DNA from: Abelmoschus esculentus | Lineage: Eukaryota; Streptophyta; Magnoliopsida; Malvales; Malvaceae | Length of the DNA: 64,000 bases | NCBI GenBank assembly: GCA_035048815.1 | Contig: JAUCBN010000021.1 | Coordinates: 3,193,501 to 3,257,500 of the forward strand | Reading direction: 5' to 3' | In this document: in pieces, positions 1 to 10,439 of the stretch | Numbering within the stretch: the first letter of the stretch is position 1 | Layout: every line of letters starts with the position of its first letter | Made by a program: the position numbers and the translations under genes | Notes under the pieces: generated by a model | What the model saw: only the letters and a program-made list of their open reading frames with translations | Database searches by the model: none | Told to the model about the DNA's origin: nothing

Positions 1-159
1 TTAATATTTTTAACGGTAAAAGTCATTAGACTTTTGTTTAAATATAAATTGTTGTTATTGGGAATATAGTGTTATTCTATTTTTATCTAATCAATATAAT
101 CCCTAATATCACTCTGCACCATATAATAATTTTAATATTTTAGGTTTGCATGGTATGGT

Positions 160-360
160 ATAAATCTTTTATTTTTTTATTATGCCTTCGTCTATGCGAT
201 TTGTTTAAAATTTCTAAAAAACTAAATTTTAAACTTAATCCTTATTTTATAGTATATCCTAAACCTTATACCCTAAAAAATACATTTTATTTGTAATTCC
301 TTAAACCCTAACTACATCCTCTAACCTTAAACTCTAAACCCTTAAAGATAATATCCAGTA
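160..360. repeat. CCCTAA-rich dispersed repeat, partial copy
   Basis: AT-rich stretch with irregular CCTAAAC/CCCTAAA runs. It resembles the better preserved copies near 27.3, 27.9, 31.5, 31.7 and 32.5 kb: same order of a TAAAAAT-type start, a 'ttaaaattt' stretch, then strings of 'aaccctaa'. Only the first two thirds is recognisable. The motif is not an ordered telomere array. The rest of 1-840 is AT-rich; I see no gene, only a segment (about 450-630) weakly resembling the flank at 28.24-28.46 and 32.1-32.4 kb. Confidence 0.45.
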
Positions 361-865
361 TATATCTTTAAAGATATATCATCTAATGCAAAATTTAATG
401 TCAATGTGTACGGTCAACCACATATTTTTAACTATAATGATGTAAAGTGGCGAATCTAAAAATTTATTTAAGGGTATATATATAAAATTTTAAAATTTCA
501 GGTTAGATACAAACCTTAAATATTACAATTATTTAAGATTAATTGTTAAAAATTATGAAAATTAAGGGTTAATATATAAACTTAAAAAATTCAGGGTGGA
601 TAGGAATACACCTGCATCTTTAGTGGATCTGCTACTGATGATGTGGCTCGAGTGTTAAACCACTTTGACTATATGACCGAACAATAAGGTTCTATATAAA
701 TTATTAGTGAAAAAAATTGATAATTGATTTATTAATCGAATCATTTGAAATAATACAAAGAGTTATTGGGAAAGGGACGTAGAATCCAACAAATAAACAA
801 AGCCAAGTTCACAACAAACACACAGTAAAATCAAACAATCTTCAAATATTGGATAAGAACACTCT

Positions 866-1285
866 CTACATGAGGTTGCAGATGTATTCAGTCGGGACTC
901 TTCTTCCGCAGTTATTCAGAAAGAGGTTCAAAGAAATAGGAAGATTGATGTTAAGGCCCAACACATTGGCTCTTAATGTAGTGCAAAGGCAAACAGCAGC
1001 CTCAAGATCAACCAAACCTTCAATTAGGCTGCAGCAAGGCTGTGTAGGCACGTTGCCAAGTTCAACGTTAACCAAGCTCAGCAGATTAAGACACACCCCA
1101 AGGTTCAAGGGATTGCACGTACCGGATTGACCCTGACCAGTAGGGTGCACATCTCCGGGACGAACAACGACAGGGTTTCTGGAATTAGTTGTGCAAGAAT
1201 CAACATTGTGAGAGCTTACTAAAGAAAACAAGACAAGGTTGAGGGAAAGAAATAGAACAGTTGATGCCTTAACACTTGAAGCCAT
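866..1285 (-). CDS. 8CM secreted protein, DC2.15-like (G1)
   Basis: A 139-residue single-exon protein. Residues 1-25 form a signal peptide (hydrophobic LFLSLN core). A short polar segment with one extra Cys follows, in place of the proline-rich linker of classical 14 kDa hybrid proline-rich proteins. The C-terminal domain has the eight-cysteine pattern (C, C, CC, CxC, C, C; motifs GVCLNLL, PCCSLIEGL, EAAVCLCT, LNNCGRR), the fold of hydrophobic seed/lipid-transfer-like proteins. Family role: small extracellular, cell-wall-associated, possible lipid binding; the substrate is unknown. I chose the MASSVKAS start because every paralogue begins there; an upstream in-frame ATG would add seven residues in the leader. 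It is the isolated, outermost member and carries an H in place of the usual V/L before PTG. Confidence 0.88.
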   Translation of the reverse strand: MASSVKASTVLFLSLNLVLFSLVSSHNVDSCTTNSRNPVVVRPGDVHPTGQGQSGTCNPLNLGVCLNLLSLVNVELGNVPTQPCCSLIEGLVDLEAAVCLCTTLRANVLGLNINLPISLNLFLNNCGRRVPTEYICNLM

Positions 1286-1379
1286 TTCTGAAAAGAAAAT
1301 GTTCAAAATGATTGAGAACAGAGTTTATTCGTGTAAGAAAGCTAAGACTGCGTAACGATGGTGGTGTGGGATCAAAGGG

Positions 1380-1386
1380 TTTTATA
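1380..1386 (-). promoter_or_regulatory. TATA box of G1
   Basis: TATAAAA on the minus strand, about 95 bp before the G1 start and followed by ACCCTTTG as in the other copies. Sequence further upstream matches the other promoters poorly, so G1 may be regulated differently. Confidence 0.6.
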
Positions 1387-1689
1387 GACGACATTAATGA
1401 AGTTTGAGGCTATTTGAAACTCGAAGATGAGAGGAAGCCAGGCTGCCACAGATATGATTCCAAAACTAGGATCCTCCAAGATTTTTTTGGTTGGAAATCT
1501 AATATATGCTTATGAAATCGTTGCAGACATGCAGACCACCAAGACAAACTAATGTTTCTACCAAAAGGATATATGTTGAAATCATCATAGACCTGGGTGC
1601 ACGGCCATATTAGAAGGGAGGTCTAATTTTTTACTTTCACGGTATCAATAATTTTCAAGTGATAATCGTATAAATTTATAATTGTATTT

Positions 1690-2590
1690 TATCATTGGTA
1701 TAAAAATAATTTTTAACCTTAACGTTTATAATTTTTGTTATTTTGACCTTTATTTTTTTTTTGGAATAAATTTAGCCATTGATCTATGTTTTTTAACAAA
1801 TAACTCATTTTTTAACTACTATGATAACTGAACTGTTAAAAATTTAATAATGGTAATATATCATGTATATATATATATATGATAATATATTTTAAATGAC
1901 ATATAATCTAAACTATTAAATATATACATATATATAGAATATAATTTTATTCATAAAAAATTAAAATTTAAATAAAATATTAAAAAATAATTAAATACAA
2001 AACAAAAATTTACTAAATATTCTCAACCCTAACTAAACTAAAATATCTTTATAAACCCCTAAAACTCCGATTTAGATCAAAACTAAAATACCTAAATTCT
2101 AAATTAACATAATAAAAATCTAATTGATTATTATCAAAAAATTTATCTTTGATTCACCGGTAACAAACTATACAAAACGCTTTCTTCTTAGATTATGTTC
2201 ATACATTTTTAGATAAAATTTTGATTTTACTATAGTTAAGGTTGAAAATCTTTTGTTTTAGATTTAATTAATTTTTAATAAATAAAAAAAATAATTTTTA
2301 ATATTTTATTAAATTTTAATTATTTTATATTTTTAGATTAGAATAAAACTATATCCCGCGTTTATGTATTTGATATACTAGATGTTAAGTCATTTAAAAT
2401 ATATTATTACATATATATGACATGTCATCATTATTAAATATTTAACGGTTCAGTTATCATGGTAGTTGAGAATGAGTTATTTGTTAAAAAGATAAAGGTC
2501 AAGGGTTAAATTTATCCAAAAAAAGAATAGGAGCTAAAATAACCAAAATTATAAACGTTAAGGGTAAAAACTATCTTTATGCCTTTATCA
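1690..2590. mobile_element. Foldback (long inverted repeat) element
   Basis: The first and last ~250-350 bp are imperfect inverted copies: the segment from about 1690 (ATAAAAATAATTTTTAACC, AACTCATTTTTTAACTAC, ATGATAACTGAAC) recurs in reverse complement at about 2400-2590. The centre is AT-rich with CTAAA-type strings. No coding capacity. It fits a non-autonomous foldback/MITE element; superfamily not determined. Confidence 0.65.
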
Positions 2591-2691
2591 TTTTAGTTGT
2601 ATTTAAATGTTTTCTTAACAAATGAATAAAAATAATGTGTTCGATGAAATATGATCATATTTCTATAATTTATTAATAAAATATTAAATTA

Positions 2692-3231
2692 GATAAACTA
2701 CAAGAAAAATCACCTAATTATAAAGTCGGTGTCAAAATGACCATCATTCTTTAAAAAGCGGCAAATATACCTGTCAATAATATATTAGTTTTAAAAAAAT
2801 ATCCGTCATTAAAAACTAACCATGACATGAATGTTAAAAATATTTTGTATAATTACATACTTAATCCTTAATATTTATAAATTTTGTCGACTCATGGCAT
2901 AACTTTAAAGTTGTGCTTGGTGGCAAAATTGCATTGCTTCCAACTATCCTAGGCTTGAATTCCCTTAAGAGAAAAGAAACGTGTGACCGCCTTAATAAAT
3001 ATTAAACTATTTTATTAAATTAAAATTAAATTAATAAAATGTATAAATATTAAAGACTAAATATATAATTATATAAAATGTTTCTTAACAGATATCGTCC
3101 GTTAATTTTTAACATCGAGTAACTTTTTCGAAACTAATTGTATCATTAACTGATATATTTTTCGTTTTTTAGAGAATGATGATCATTTTGACACCAACCT
3201 CATAATTAAGTGATTTTTTATATAATTTACC
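2692..3231. mobile_element. MITE-like element with ~55-bp or longer terminal inverted repeats
   Basis: The left end (AAAAATCACCTAATTATAAA, then TGTCAAAATGACCATCATTC) is repeated as the reverse complement at the right end, about 3165-3230, with a few mismatches. A second inner pair (CAATAATATATTAGTTT and its complement near 3130) extends the arms. The interior is non-coding. I did not find a convincing target-site duplication. Confidence 0.65.
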
Positions 3232-3830
3232 CTATTGGGGCTTTTTTGTGTTTTCACTCGGGGTCTAAGATGAGTCTATCTGGATGAGTATTGGATCAAA
3301 TCGTGTAAAAAAAAAAGCTAATACATTTCCCTAAATGTTTATTTTGGACCTTGTTTTTTGTCCACTTTTTGTCTTGTAAATTGGCAACCATGTCAGCAAA
3401 TTATTTTTAAAAAATATCTTTTCAAATTTCCTAAAAGTAATTAATAAACTTTATTGAATTTATTATTTTTATTTTTAAAATAATTTATTTAATTTATTTT
3501 TTAAAAATATTTTTTATTTTAAATAATAATAATAAAAATTAAATTACTTTTATAATATTTTTAGAAAAACTAACTAAATATTTTTTTTAATTTTTATAAA
3601 AACAAGAAAAATAATTTATTTATTTTATTATTTTCTAAAAATTAATTTTTCAAAAACTAAAAAATAATTTTTATTTATTTTTTATTTTTTAAAAAATTAT
3701 GAATAACAAGTTCGGTTAAATTAAATATTATTTATTATATTTAAAAGATTAAAAAATAAAAATAAATAATAAATAATAATCATCGGAAACCTTTGGTTTT
3801 ATCCGATCTGGGTATGTGTAAATCAGAAAA
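3232..3830. other. AT-rich intergenic stretch
   Basis: Mostly A/T runs (ATTTATTTT, TAAAAAATTA) without ORFs or recognisable repeats. I see no gene here. Confidence 0.5.
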
Positions 3831-3837
3831 AATAGGT

Positions 3838-4290
3838 TATTTGCGACGTTTTTTAGTTTTATAGTGGCGTTTTTTAATACTATTAAAAACCTTTCTGACG
3901 TTTAGAAAAACGTCACAAGAAACGCCGTTGTAATCTGTGTCACAATAGTGTGTTGCGTTTTTATGGGTAAAACACAGCTAAAGTTCGAGATCTTTAGTGG
4001 CGTTTTTGTATACAAACCCCGCTAATGATGTGTTTTTAGAGGCATTTGTAAAGTAAAATGTCACTAAAGATGTGTTTTTTAGTGGCGTTTTTTATATAAA
4101 CGCCGCTAAAGGCATATTTTTATCGACATTTTTAAAATAAGCATCGCTAAAGATATGTTCTTTAGTGGCGTATTTTTACAAACGCTGATACAAACATATT
4201 CTTAGTGACATTTGTATACTAAAACGTCACTAAAGAACACATCTTTAGCGACGTTTTTCTTTTACAAACGTCAGTACTAAGAATATGATT
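3838..4290. repeat. Subterminal-type repeat array (AGTGGCGTTTTT), candidate transposon end
   Basis: About ten short copies, in both orientations, of a motif around TTTAGTGGCGTTTTT and its complement AAACGCCACTAAA. Dense, alternating short repeats are typical of CACTA (En/Spm) subterminal transposase-binding regions and some MULEs. No clear CACTA terminus is visible. A related fragment lies at about 40365-40483. The assignment to a superfamily is inference. Confidence 0.5.
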
Positions 4291-4387
4291 TAAAAAATTC
4301 AAATTCAAATAATATTAATATTATATAATAACAACATATGTTCATTTTTTTTATATATAAATTACATTTTTTAGCTGTTAAACTAAA

Positions 4388-4705
4388 GATAATAAAATCA
4401 ACTGAAAATTTTGACATAGAAATTATATTTTCTTCGACTGCGGCTATACATGTAATAAAGTCAGAGCTGTGAGGGTAATGTCCTGGTGCAAATTCCATCA
4501 GATAAGCAATTCCATGTCTGAAATTTCTCAAAGAGAGGACAAATGCCAATACTTAAAAATAGTTGATACAAAATTAATATCACATTAATTAAAAACGAAC
4601 CTTCAATGTAGTGCTTTCACTAAATGTAGCAGAGCATGTGATAGTATTTTCATCAAGTGCGCATCTCTTAAGTGTGCCATCACGGCTTTTAGTGAAAAAA
4701 TAGTC
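4388..4705 (-). pseudogene. WD40 (WDR48-like) exon fragments
   Basis: Two decayed exons on the minus strand. Exon one, about 4705-4601, reads SRDGTLKR.AL.E.T.TCSATF and ends at a plausible donor (AAG|GT). Exon two, about 4551-4388, reads TWNCLSDGICTRTL and then, after a frameshift, HSSDF.TC.AA.EEN. Both match successive WD repeats of plant WDR48/LRS1-type proteins (family pattern SRDGTLKRWAL, TLKTWN.LSDG.CTRTL, HSDYVTCLAA). The TRW tryptophan is changed to Cys, and the frameshift plus missing WD repeats make it non-functional. Its position next to the AGTGGCG repeat array suggests a fragment captured by a transposon; that is inference. Confidence 0.65.
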
Positions 4706-4900
4706 AGACCCATCAGAGCCAAATAGTCAAACCCATCATTCCATTTTAATTTAGTATACCATAATCCTCAAGGATAAAAAGGATTCAACAATGAATCTAT
4801 CACAACATTACCTTAGAGAAGCAATTAAGAAATTCCAACCAAAGTAGATTTCAGATATGCTAAGTTTATTATCTTTGTAAATATAAAGTAAATCCCAATA

Positions 4901-4934
<34 letters not shown>

Positions 4935-5568
4935 TAAGATTATTGACGTGGTGGGAGAAAGAATTGAAAGAAGGCATTGTTATTCACCTGAGACTTTCTG
5001 AGCATATGCCAATACCATCACAAATTCCTTTGTACTGAAACCAACAATATAAGGAACATATAAGTAAATAAAAAACAGGATAACAACAAGTCTCTCTTTT
5101 AATTACATGATCTGCTCAACTCTAACTTGATTATTACCAGATAACTAAAGCTAAGATCTAGGTAATAATATCTGGAACGTATGCTCAGATGATTGGGGTT
5201 AAAGTACAAAATGAGAGTAAATAACTAATGTCATAAAATGATTTCACCAAGTAAAAGAAACACACCTTTAAAGAGAGAAGAACTTAAAGGAGGGGAGGAA
5301 ATCGTAACCAATGAACAGAAGCTAGATTAACAATAGAAAGTGACTATCGAGACCTTTTTCATGTATAAAAATCTAAAATTAAAGTTGGATTGTCTAACCA
5401 CACTTTTATAAGCATTTTGCCATCGTTAATACTAGATATTTGTATGACTATACAAACCCCAGCCACATGCTTCCTTGAACACGTTCATTAACATTAATAT
5501 TATTGAAGATAGCTAACAAAATGTTGTCTCAACAGGTAAAACTTGACTTCTAGTAATGAGTTGTTGCT
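4706..5568. other. Flank of decayed gene/transposon; one exon-like segment
   Basis: Low-GC sequence with intron-like texture. A minus-strand segment at about 4986-5030 is bounded by TTTCAG and GTGAAT splice-like sites, but its translation is not recognised. A short direct repeat (AGTCA.ACCCATCA) lies at about 4701-4737. No intact ORF. Confidence 0.35.
4902..4933. repeat. (AT)n(GT)n microsatellite
   Basis: Alternating AT dinucleotides followed directly by GT dinucleotides. Confidence 0.9.
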
Positions 5569-5569
5569 C

Positions 5570-5603
5570 TACTTCGCGAGCCTTCACTGCCCCGTTTTGT
5601 AAC
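5570..5603 (+). repeat. Left boundary direct repeat of NUMT
   Basis: CTACTTCGCGAGCCTTCACT followed by GCCCCGTTTTGTA; near-identical copy at 10440-10473 with two C/T differences. Confidence 0.85.
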
Positions 5604-6164
5604 TTCCATTCTTTCGTCCGTCCACGAGGCTGTAAGAGAGATATGGGCGGCTATCTAGCGGGAGTCGTTTCGGTTGTATGCCACGAGGTCCCTATGGACA
5701 AGGGGACAAGTGAATCATCGCTTTTGGGCGCAGGCAACCCTCTACCATCCATCCCATTGTATTCCATCGTCTCTTATTATACTGTACCGTATCAGACCAG
5801 ATACATCTATTGAATGAGAGAAAGGTAGTGTAACTAATTATATATTCTTCATTTTTTTATTGATAGGGATCCCCATTCATTCCTAGATTCTCGTCACTAC
5901 GGATTGATTGTCCCTACCTAACTACATGGTAGTGGTCTAGGGAGCGCAATTGCTAGAGCACGGGAGAATGAAGAGTAATGATTTCAGCAAGAGCAGCCGG
6001 ACGAACTACTATTGTGAGTCTAGTGACTACTAGAGTAGAGTAGAGTTGAGTCAAAAGGTATGGTATAACAGCCTTTCCGAGCGAGCCTCTGGGATCTCCT
6101 ATAAACCCCCATGATGTGGTAAAGGGAGGATATTAGGGGAAGTAGTGAGTGGGGATTCCCCTGC

Positions 6165-6230
6165 AGAGAGCCGGATGAGGGGAGACCTTTACGTCCGGTT
6201 CGGAGGGCGAGGATATCCCGACCCTACTAT
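6165..6230 (+). ncRNA. Group II intron domain V/VI (nad5 last intron, 3' end)
   Basis: GAGAGCCGGATGAGGGGAGA ... CCTTTACGTCCGGTTCGGAG is the conserved domain V hairpin of group II introns (GAGCCG ... CGGTTCGG). A second hairpin, GGATATCCCGACC, fits domain VI just before the exon. The upstream part to 5569 is probably the remaining intron body, cut by the insertion boundary. It is an inactive nuclear copy. Confidence 0.75.
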
Positions 6231-6377
6231 CATTATGCCTTTGCAATGTTACTTGGTTCAACTCTATTTGTGACCTTTTCTTGTATGTGGGACTCTCTAT
6301 CTTCTTGACTAGATAATCGATCGTCTTTCATTTTGATAGTGAGTAGTTTTTATAATAATAAGTCAAGTCAAGAATAA
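6231..6377 (+). pseudogene. nad5: nad5 terminal exon (NADH dehydrogenase subunit 5), NUMT copy
   Basis: Directly after the group II intron 3' end the reading frame gives HYAFAMLLGSTLFVTF, then MWDSLSS, a TGA stop at 6306-6308, then LDNRSSFILIVSSFY and NNKSSQE followed by TAA. This matches the C-terminal exon of plant mitochondrial nad5, a proton-pumping subunit of complex I. The TGA sits where a tryptophan codon (SSW.DNR) is expected, consistent with decay of a nuclear copy, though it could pre-date transfer. Without upstream exons it cannot be expressed as NAD5. The assignment is from memory of the family sequence. Confidence 0.72.
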
Positions 6378-7724
6378 TAATCGAACTGGAGGAGCTTGCC
6401 AGGATGGCTTGGTAAGCAAGCAAGCAGGCGCCAACTCCCAGTTCTTTCTCTTCTCTCTTTTTTTGTTTAGTGACAGCTCATCAAAATAATTTTCTAGATC
6501 GAGCACGCGACGCGCATAGTCTTAAGTCCAAGAGCAGGTTGTCCCCTCTTCAACATTTCTACTACTTCCTTGCCTCCCCTTTTCAGGGATCTCCTTGTTC
6601 TATTTCCAAATTGTCCTCCATACCTTCGCCTCCTTCTTCATCATGTTGTTCTATCCTTTAGGGATGTTCGGAAGGTGTCCAGGCCTCCTAAAAAATCTTT
6701 CCGACAAGAATGCTGCTTGAACATTATAAGACATTGAATCGTCTCGCTCTTGTGAACACTGATCATAAGTGGCAAAAGCCACCGGAATCCTCATTTTTTG
6801 TCCATAAGCTCTCCTCGCTACTGTAAGAATTTCAAATGTCTTTTTATACACTGGCGTAGATGATTGCCCCTAAGGCACCGATGGACCAACGCTTTCTTCT
6901 ATCACCCGAATGAACAACTTTTATTTAGTTAAATAAATCGAGTTATTTGGTAAGCATGGGAATCGGATCCTTGCATCCTGCTAGCGAGTCCTCCACCCTT
7001 ACTTAGATCATATGATAACAATGGATACTAGCCCAGTGAGTCTGCGAGTCAGTAGGAAAGAAGACATGTTCGTTGAGAGCATTCGGAGCTCACTAGGTCA
7101 TACCGGCCGGGTCAATATCCATAAAAGGCATTCAAGGAGGCAGGTTTCAAGTCAAAGATTTTTGTTAATACGATAGAGGGGTTGGCTCCCACACAGCTAG
7201 TTGGCATAAGATATGGATTATTCCTTCTCATTCTTATGAGCATATGTTGGGAATCGGCCCTATCCCGCGGTCTCCTCCTCATTCACTTGCTTGTTTTCTT
7301 TTTTTCTTTTCTATATAGAAACTCGCACCGCACGTCGCGAGCAGTGGGTTGCCCTGTTTTGGCTTACTAAGTCACGTGTAAGACTTGCATATTGGAGACT
7401 CTTATCAGTTAGTACAAAGCAAGCCCAAGTCCATGCAAGAGGAAAAAAAAGATTTGTCCAAATTCAAAACCCATCAAATACATTTTCGGATCTGAAATTT
7501 TAAAAAATAGAAAGCCATCAAAAACCCTAAGCCCATATATCCTCTGCCCATAGAGCTATTTATTTTTTTGTCACTTTCTTACACTAAACTAAATTAAAAG
7601 AAAGTTGTACTGACTTATTGTATACCGGTGTTAGTGGACTGACTGAGTGAGCTGGAAAGGGGCTTTTCCTTGTTTCCGGGGAAAAGCAAGCGTCTGATCA
7701 GATCAATCAAGTCAATCAAGTTAA

Positions 7725-7973
7725 TCAAGGACTGTGCTTTCGAGTGAGGATTGCTCCATCTATGAAGAAAGGATGCAGGGGGGCTCTCTTATTATAAATG
7801 GGGGGTACTCTCTTCTCTGATGTGCGCTATATTATTGTCATATTCCTGAAAGAGTGATCAAGGACTATGCTGTCGAGTGAGGATTGCTCCATCTATGAAG
7901 AAAGGACGCAGGGGGCCTCTCTTCTCTGATATGTGCTATATTATTGTGTCCTATTCCTAAACGAGTGATCGGG
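7725..7973 (+). repeat. Two-copy tandem repeat, ~133-bp unit, in NUMT
   Basis: TCAAGGACT.TGCT.TCGAG and the following sequence to ATTATTGT..TATTCCT recur from 7858. The copies differ by a few substitutions and a short deletion in the second. Confidence 0.85.
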
Positions 7974-8046
7974 ATTAAGCCACGTGGCGATACCCGCGAA
8001 AAACTAAGGACTTTTTTTTTCGCTTAGAGCTTCCTACGTCTATAAA

Positions 8047-8358
8047 TTGAAGTTGCTTTCTCTATTTGGCAAAGAAATGGGAGATATGGATCCACCAGTT
8101 ACCACTTTAACACTTTTTCAAATTGAGCAAGCAATTATTAATGTAGAAAACCAGAAGCTCGAATGTGAGCAAATGCTTGGTCTGTTATGGGAGCATCCGC
8201 CTGCTCTCGATCCTGAGGACGTAGGAAGAAGAATGCAATTTTTGATGGACCGCATTCGTGCGCTGGCAGAGCGCAGGAGGGATCTCATCCGAGATCGCGA
8301 ATTGCTGCTTATCAGGGCGGCCTCCATCATCCGCGGGAGACCAGGGGGAAACAACTAA
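8047..8358 (+). CDS. Unrecognised 103-residue ORF in mitochondrial-derived DNA
   Basis: The ORF encodes a hydrophilic, largely helical-looking protein: Leu/Glu/Arg-rich, with EQAIINVENQKLECEQML and RALAERRRDLIRDRELLLIR as likely coiled-coil or amphipathic segments, and a Gly/Arg-rich C-terminus. There is no signal peptide or membrane segment. I do not recognise a family. The second Met (MGDMD, residue 11) is an equally good start. It is open throughout and has balanced codon use, unlike the random ORFs nearby, and lies inside the mitochondrial insertion, so it may be a copy of a mitochondrial lineage-specific ORF. Nuclear expression is uncertain; AATAAA-like signals occur downstream around 8500. 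Confidence 0.4.
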   Translation: MKLLSLFGKEMGDMDPPVTTLTLFQIEQAIINVENQKLECEQMLGLLWEHPPALDPEDVGRRMQFLMDRIRALAERRRDLIRDRELLLIRAASIIRGRPGGNN

Positions 8359-8634
8359 GAAGTCCTTTGTTTTTTTTTTTGCTTTTCTCTTTCTTTTAAC
8401 TTAATATGTTGTTTGTTTACTTTGTTGTAATGTTGTGTTTAGTTGTTTGGTTGGTCTATGTATGTGTGAGTTTCCCATTGAATGTACTTCCATTGCTAGA
8501 ATGAATAAAATCTGCTTAGTTTTCGTTTGTTATTTTCCTTGTAGTCCAGTCCACGATAAGACATCTTTGACTAAATAAAATCGGGCTTTCTCACCCCCTA
8601 ATGGTGTGGGGTGATATCAAACCCCCGGTCAGGA

Positions 8635-8879
8635 AAGGAGAGCTTTACGAACCAATCATTGGAAGTCGGTGGGGTTAAAGCAAGAATTAAGGAGAGCTTT
8701 ACGAACTAATCATTGGAAGTCGGTAAGGGTATTGAAAATAATAAGGATATTTTGCAGGATGTGCAGCGTAGCAATGTTTCTAATTATCAGGATAAAGTAT
8801 TTGAACTCTTAAATAATAATAATAAAAACAACTAATGATAATTAAGGAGAGCTTTACAAACTAATCATTGGAAGTCGGT
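8635..8879 (+). repeat. 36-bp repeat, three copies
   Basis: AAGGAGAGCTTTACGAACTA followed by ATCATTGGAAGTCGGT occurs at 8635-8670, 8689-8724 and 8844-8879 with one or two mismatches. All copies have the same orientation at irregular spacing. Function unknown. Confidence 0.9.
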
Positions 8880-9332
8880 GGGTTCATTGAAGAATATGTT
8901 CTTTTGTTCATTAAACAACAAACACAAGAATCAATTTTTACATCTCTAATTTTCTCAAACTCAAACTTTTTCATTGATTTTTTTCTCTTTTTTATGGTAG
9001 GGAATTTATCCATTACTCATGCCTCTCTCTTGCATAGTCAATAATCAATTTATTATTGATAGCACCCCTTCAAAACTTGGTCACACCTTGGGTAGTTTAG
9101 CATATGGGTCTACCACTGCAACAACCCTTATTCCAATCACGTCTGAGCTGGCTAGTGACCGATTACTCTCGTTAGAGTTTCCACCCAGTTGTTGGAATAG
9201 ACAGACCTTAAAGGGTTTAAGCTTTGAAGGGTCTTCGAGGACTTTTCGGGGTTTTATTTTCCCTATGGTTTTGATATAAAATTTAGTGAGTCGGGCACAA
9301 TGGTAGGGTTGCATGCACTCACCTAAAGAGAA

Positions 9333-9449
9333 AATTTTTTATCCATATAAGTGTGGTATATAGTACTATGTACTCTCTCTCTCTCGAGGGCTTTTCGAAG
9401 AATTTTTATCCCTATAAGGGTGGTATATAGTACTATGTACTCTCTCTCT
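9333..9449 (+). repeat. Two direct copies of a TATAGTACTATGTACTCTCT block
   Basis: About 50 bp (TTTTTATCC.TATAAG.GTGG followed by TATATAGTACTATGTACTCT) at 9333-9384 and 9400-9449. A shorter related piece (CTATAAGGG...TATAGTGGTATGT) follows at about 9470-9497. Confidence 0.8.
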
Positions 9450-10439
9450 AAAGAGATAGATTTTTTTTCTATAAGGGTTTTCTATAGTGGTATGTTCTCA
9501 GTGAAGGTCTTTAATGGCTCTTTGCTTTTCCCTTTGGGTGTACCCCTGAACTTACTAGCCTTTCTGCCCCGGTAGCTAGGAGCGAAGCTGCCCCTATCAG
9601 ATAAAGGCAAAGCGAGAGGAGTGATTTGAATCAATAGTTCGGTAATTTTGTACATGATATGATGTCATTCGCTCATCCTTCTCCTCTTTTCTAGCTCTAG
9701 CTGCACATTAATCTTCCTTGCAATCAAGCTAGCAATCAACAAGCAGATCGAGACAGAGTAGCTTCACTAGTAGATCCAAGTTCAGTCATTGATCCCGTTG
9801 GAGTAGAAGCAAGGGTACCTAGAGTAGCAGTTCCATCAGAAGCAAGAAGCAAGGTCCCCCTAAATAGTAGGGACGGGGGATATGGACGGAAGGCCTTAAA
9901 CGGGAGTTGGCAAGGTTGACTAAGAAGGTATAAGGCCCTATTGGGTAGAAGGTTGGCTGAGAAGATCCTTCTTCAGCAGAATCCCTAGATGAATCATAAG
10001 AAACTGGAAACGCTATGCTATGAGGACTTTCGTCCCCATCCAAAGTAAGGTAAGTAGGTCGTTTCGAAAGCCGGAGAGGAAAGCCCCAACTTAGCCTTCT
10101 CAACCTCCGAGCCCAAGGCGTAACCCAAGTCCAGAACAGTTGATACAGCTTCGGACCGACTCGACGGAGGCGCTCTGAACGGGCTACGGCTACCTTCTCC
10201 AACTTCTGCTTCTGCTTCTGTGGATTCTGCTTACCTTGAAACTGATTCAGCAACGAAAACTTCTTCTGCTTACCCTTCTTCAGCTTCTACAGCTGATTCG
10301 GATGATTCTCCGGATTCTCGTATCGCCCTAGACAAATAAGTGTTATTTATCGGCTTTCGCTAACGTGAGCCCCTTTCCAGAAAAGGCTTTTGTCCCAGTC
10401 CCGTCTCAGGCCCTATCCCTTCCCTATTACCCTTTACCG

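Noticed and set aside
849..1130. 93-codon frame on the strand opposite G1 (and the same 86-105-codon frames opposite the other 8CM genes)
   Set aside because: Conserved only because the gene underneath is conserved; they lack their own promoter and run antisense to the cysteine domain.
5556..5813. 85-codon frame at the left edge of the NUMT
   Set aside because: It starts before the boundary repeat and runs into group II intron sequence, so it is a chance frame.
8635..8879. CRISPR-like array
   Set aside because: Three 36-bp repeats with spacers of 18 and 119 bp in plant DNA; spacing is irregular and there are no cas genes.
9819..10253. 144-codon minus-strand frame in the mitochondrial insert
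   Set aside because: Composition is arbitrary, no recognisable motif or domain; likely a chance frame in GC-richer DNA.
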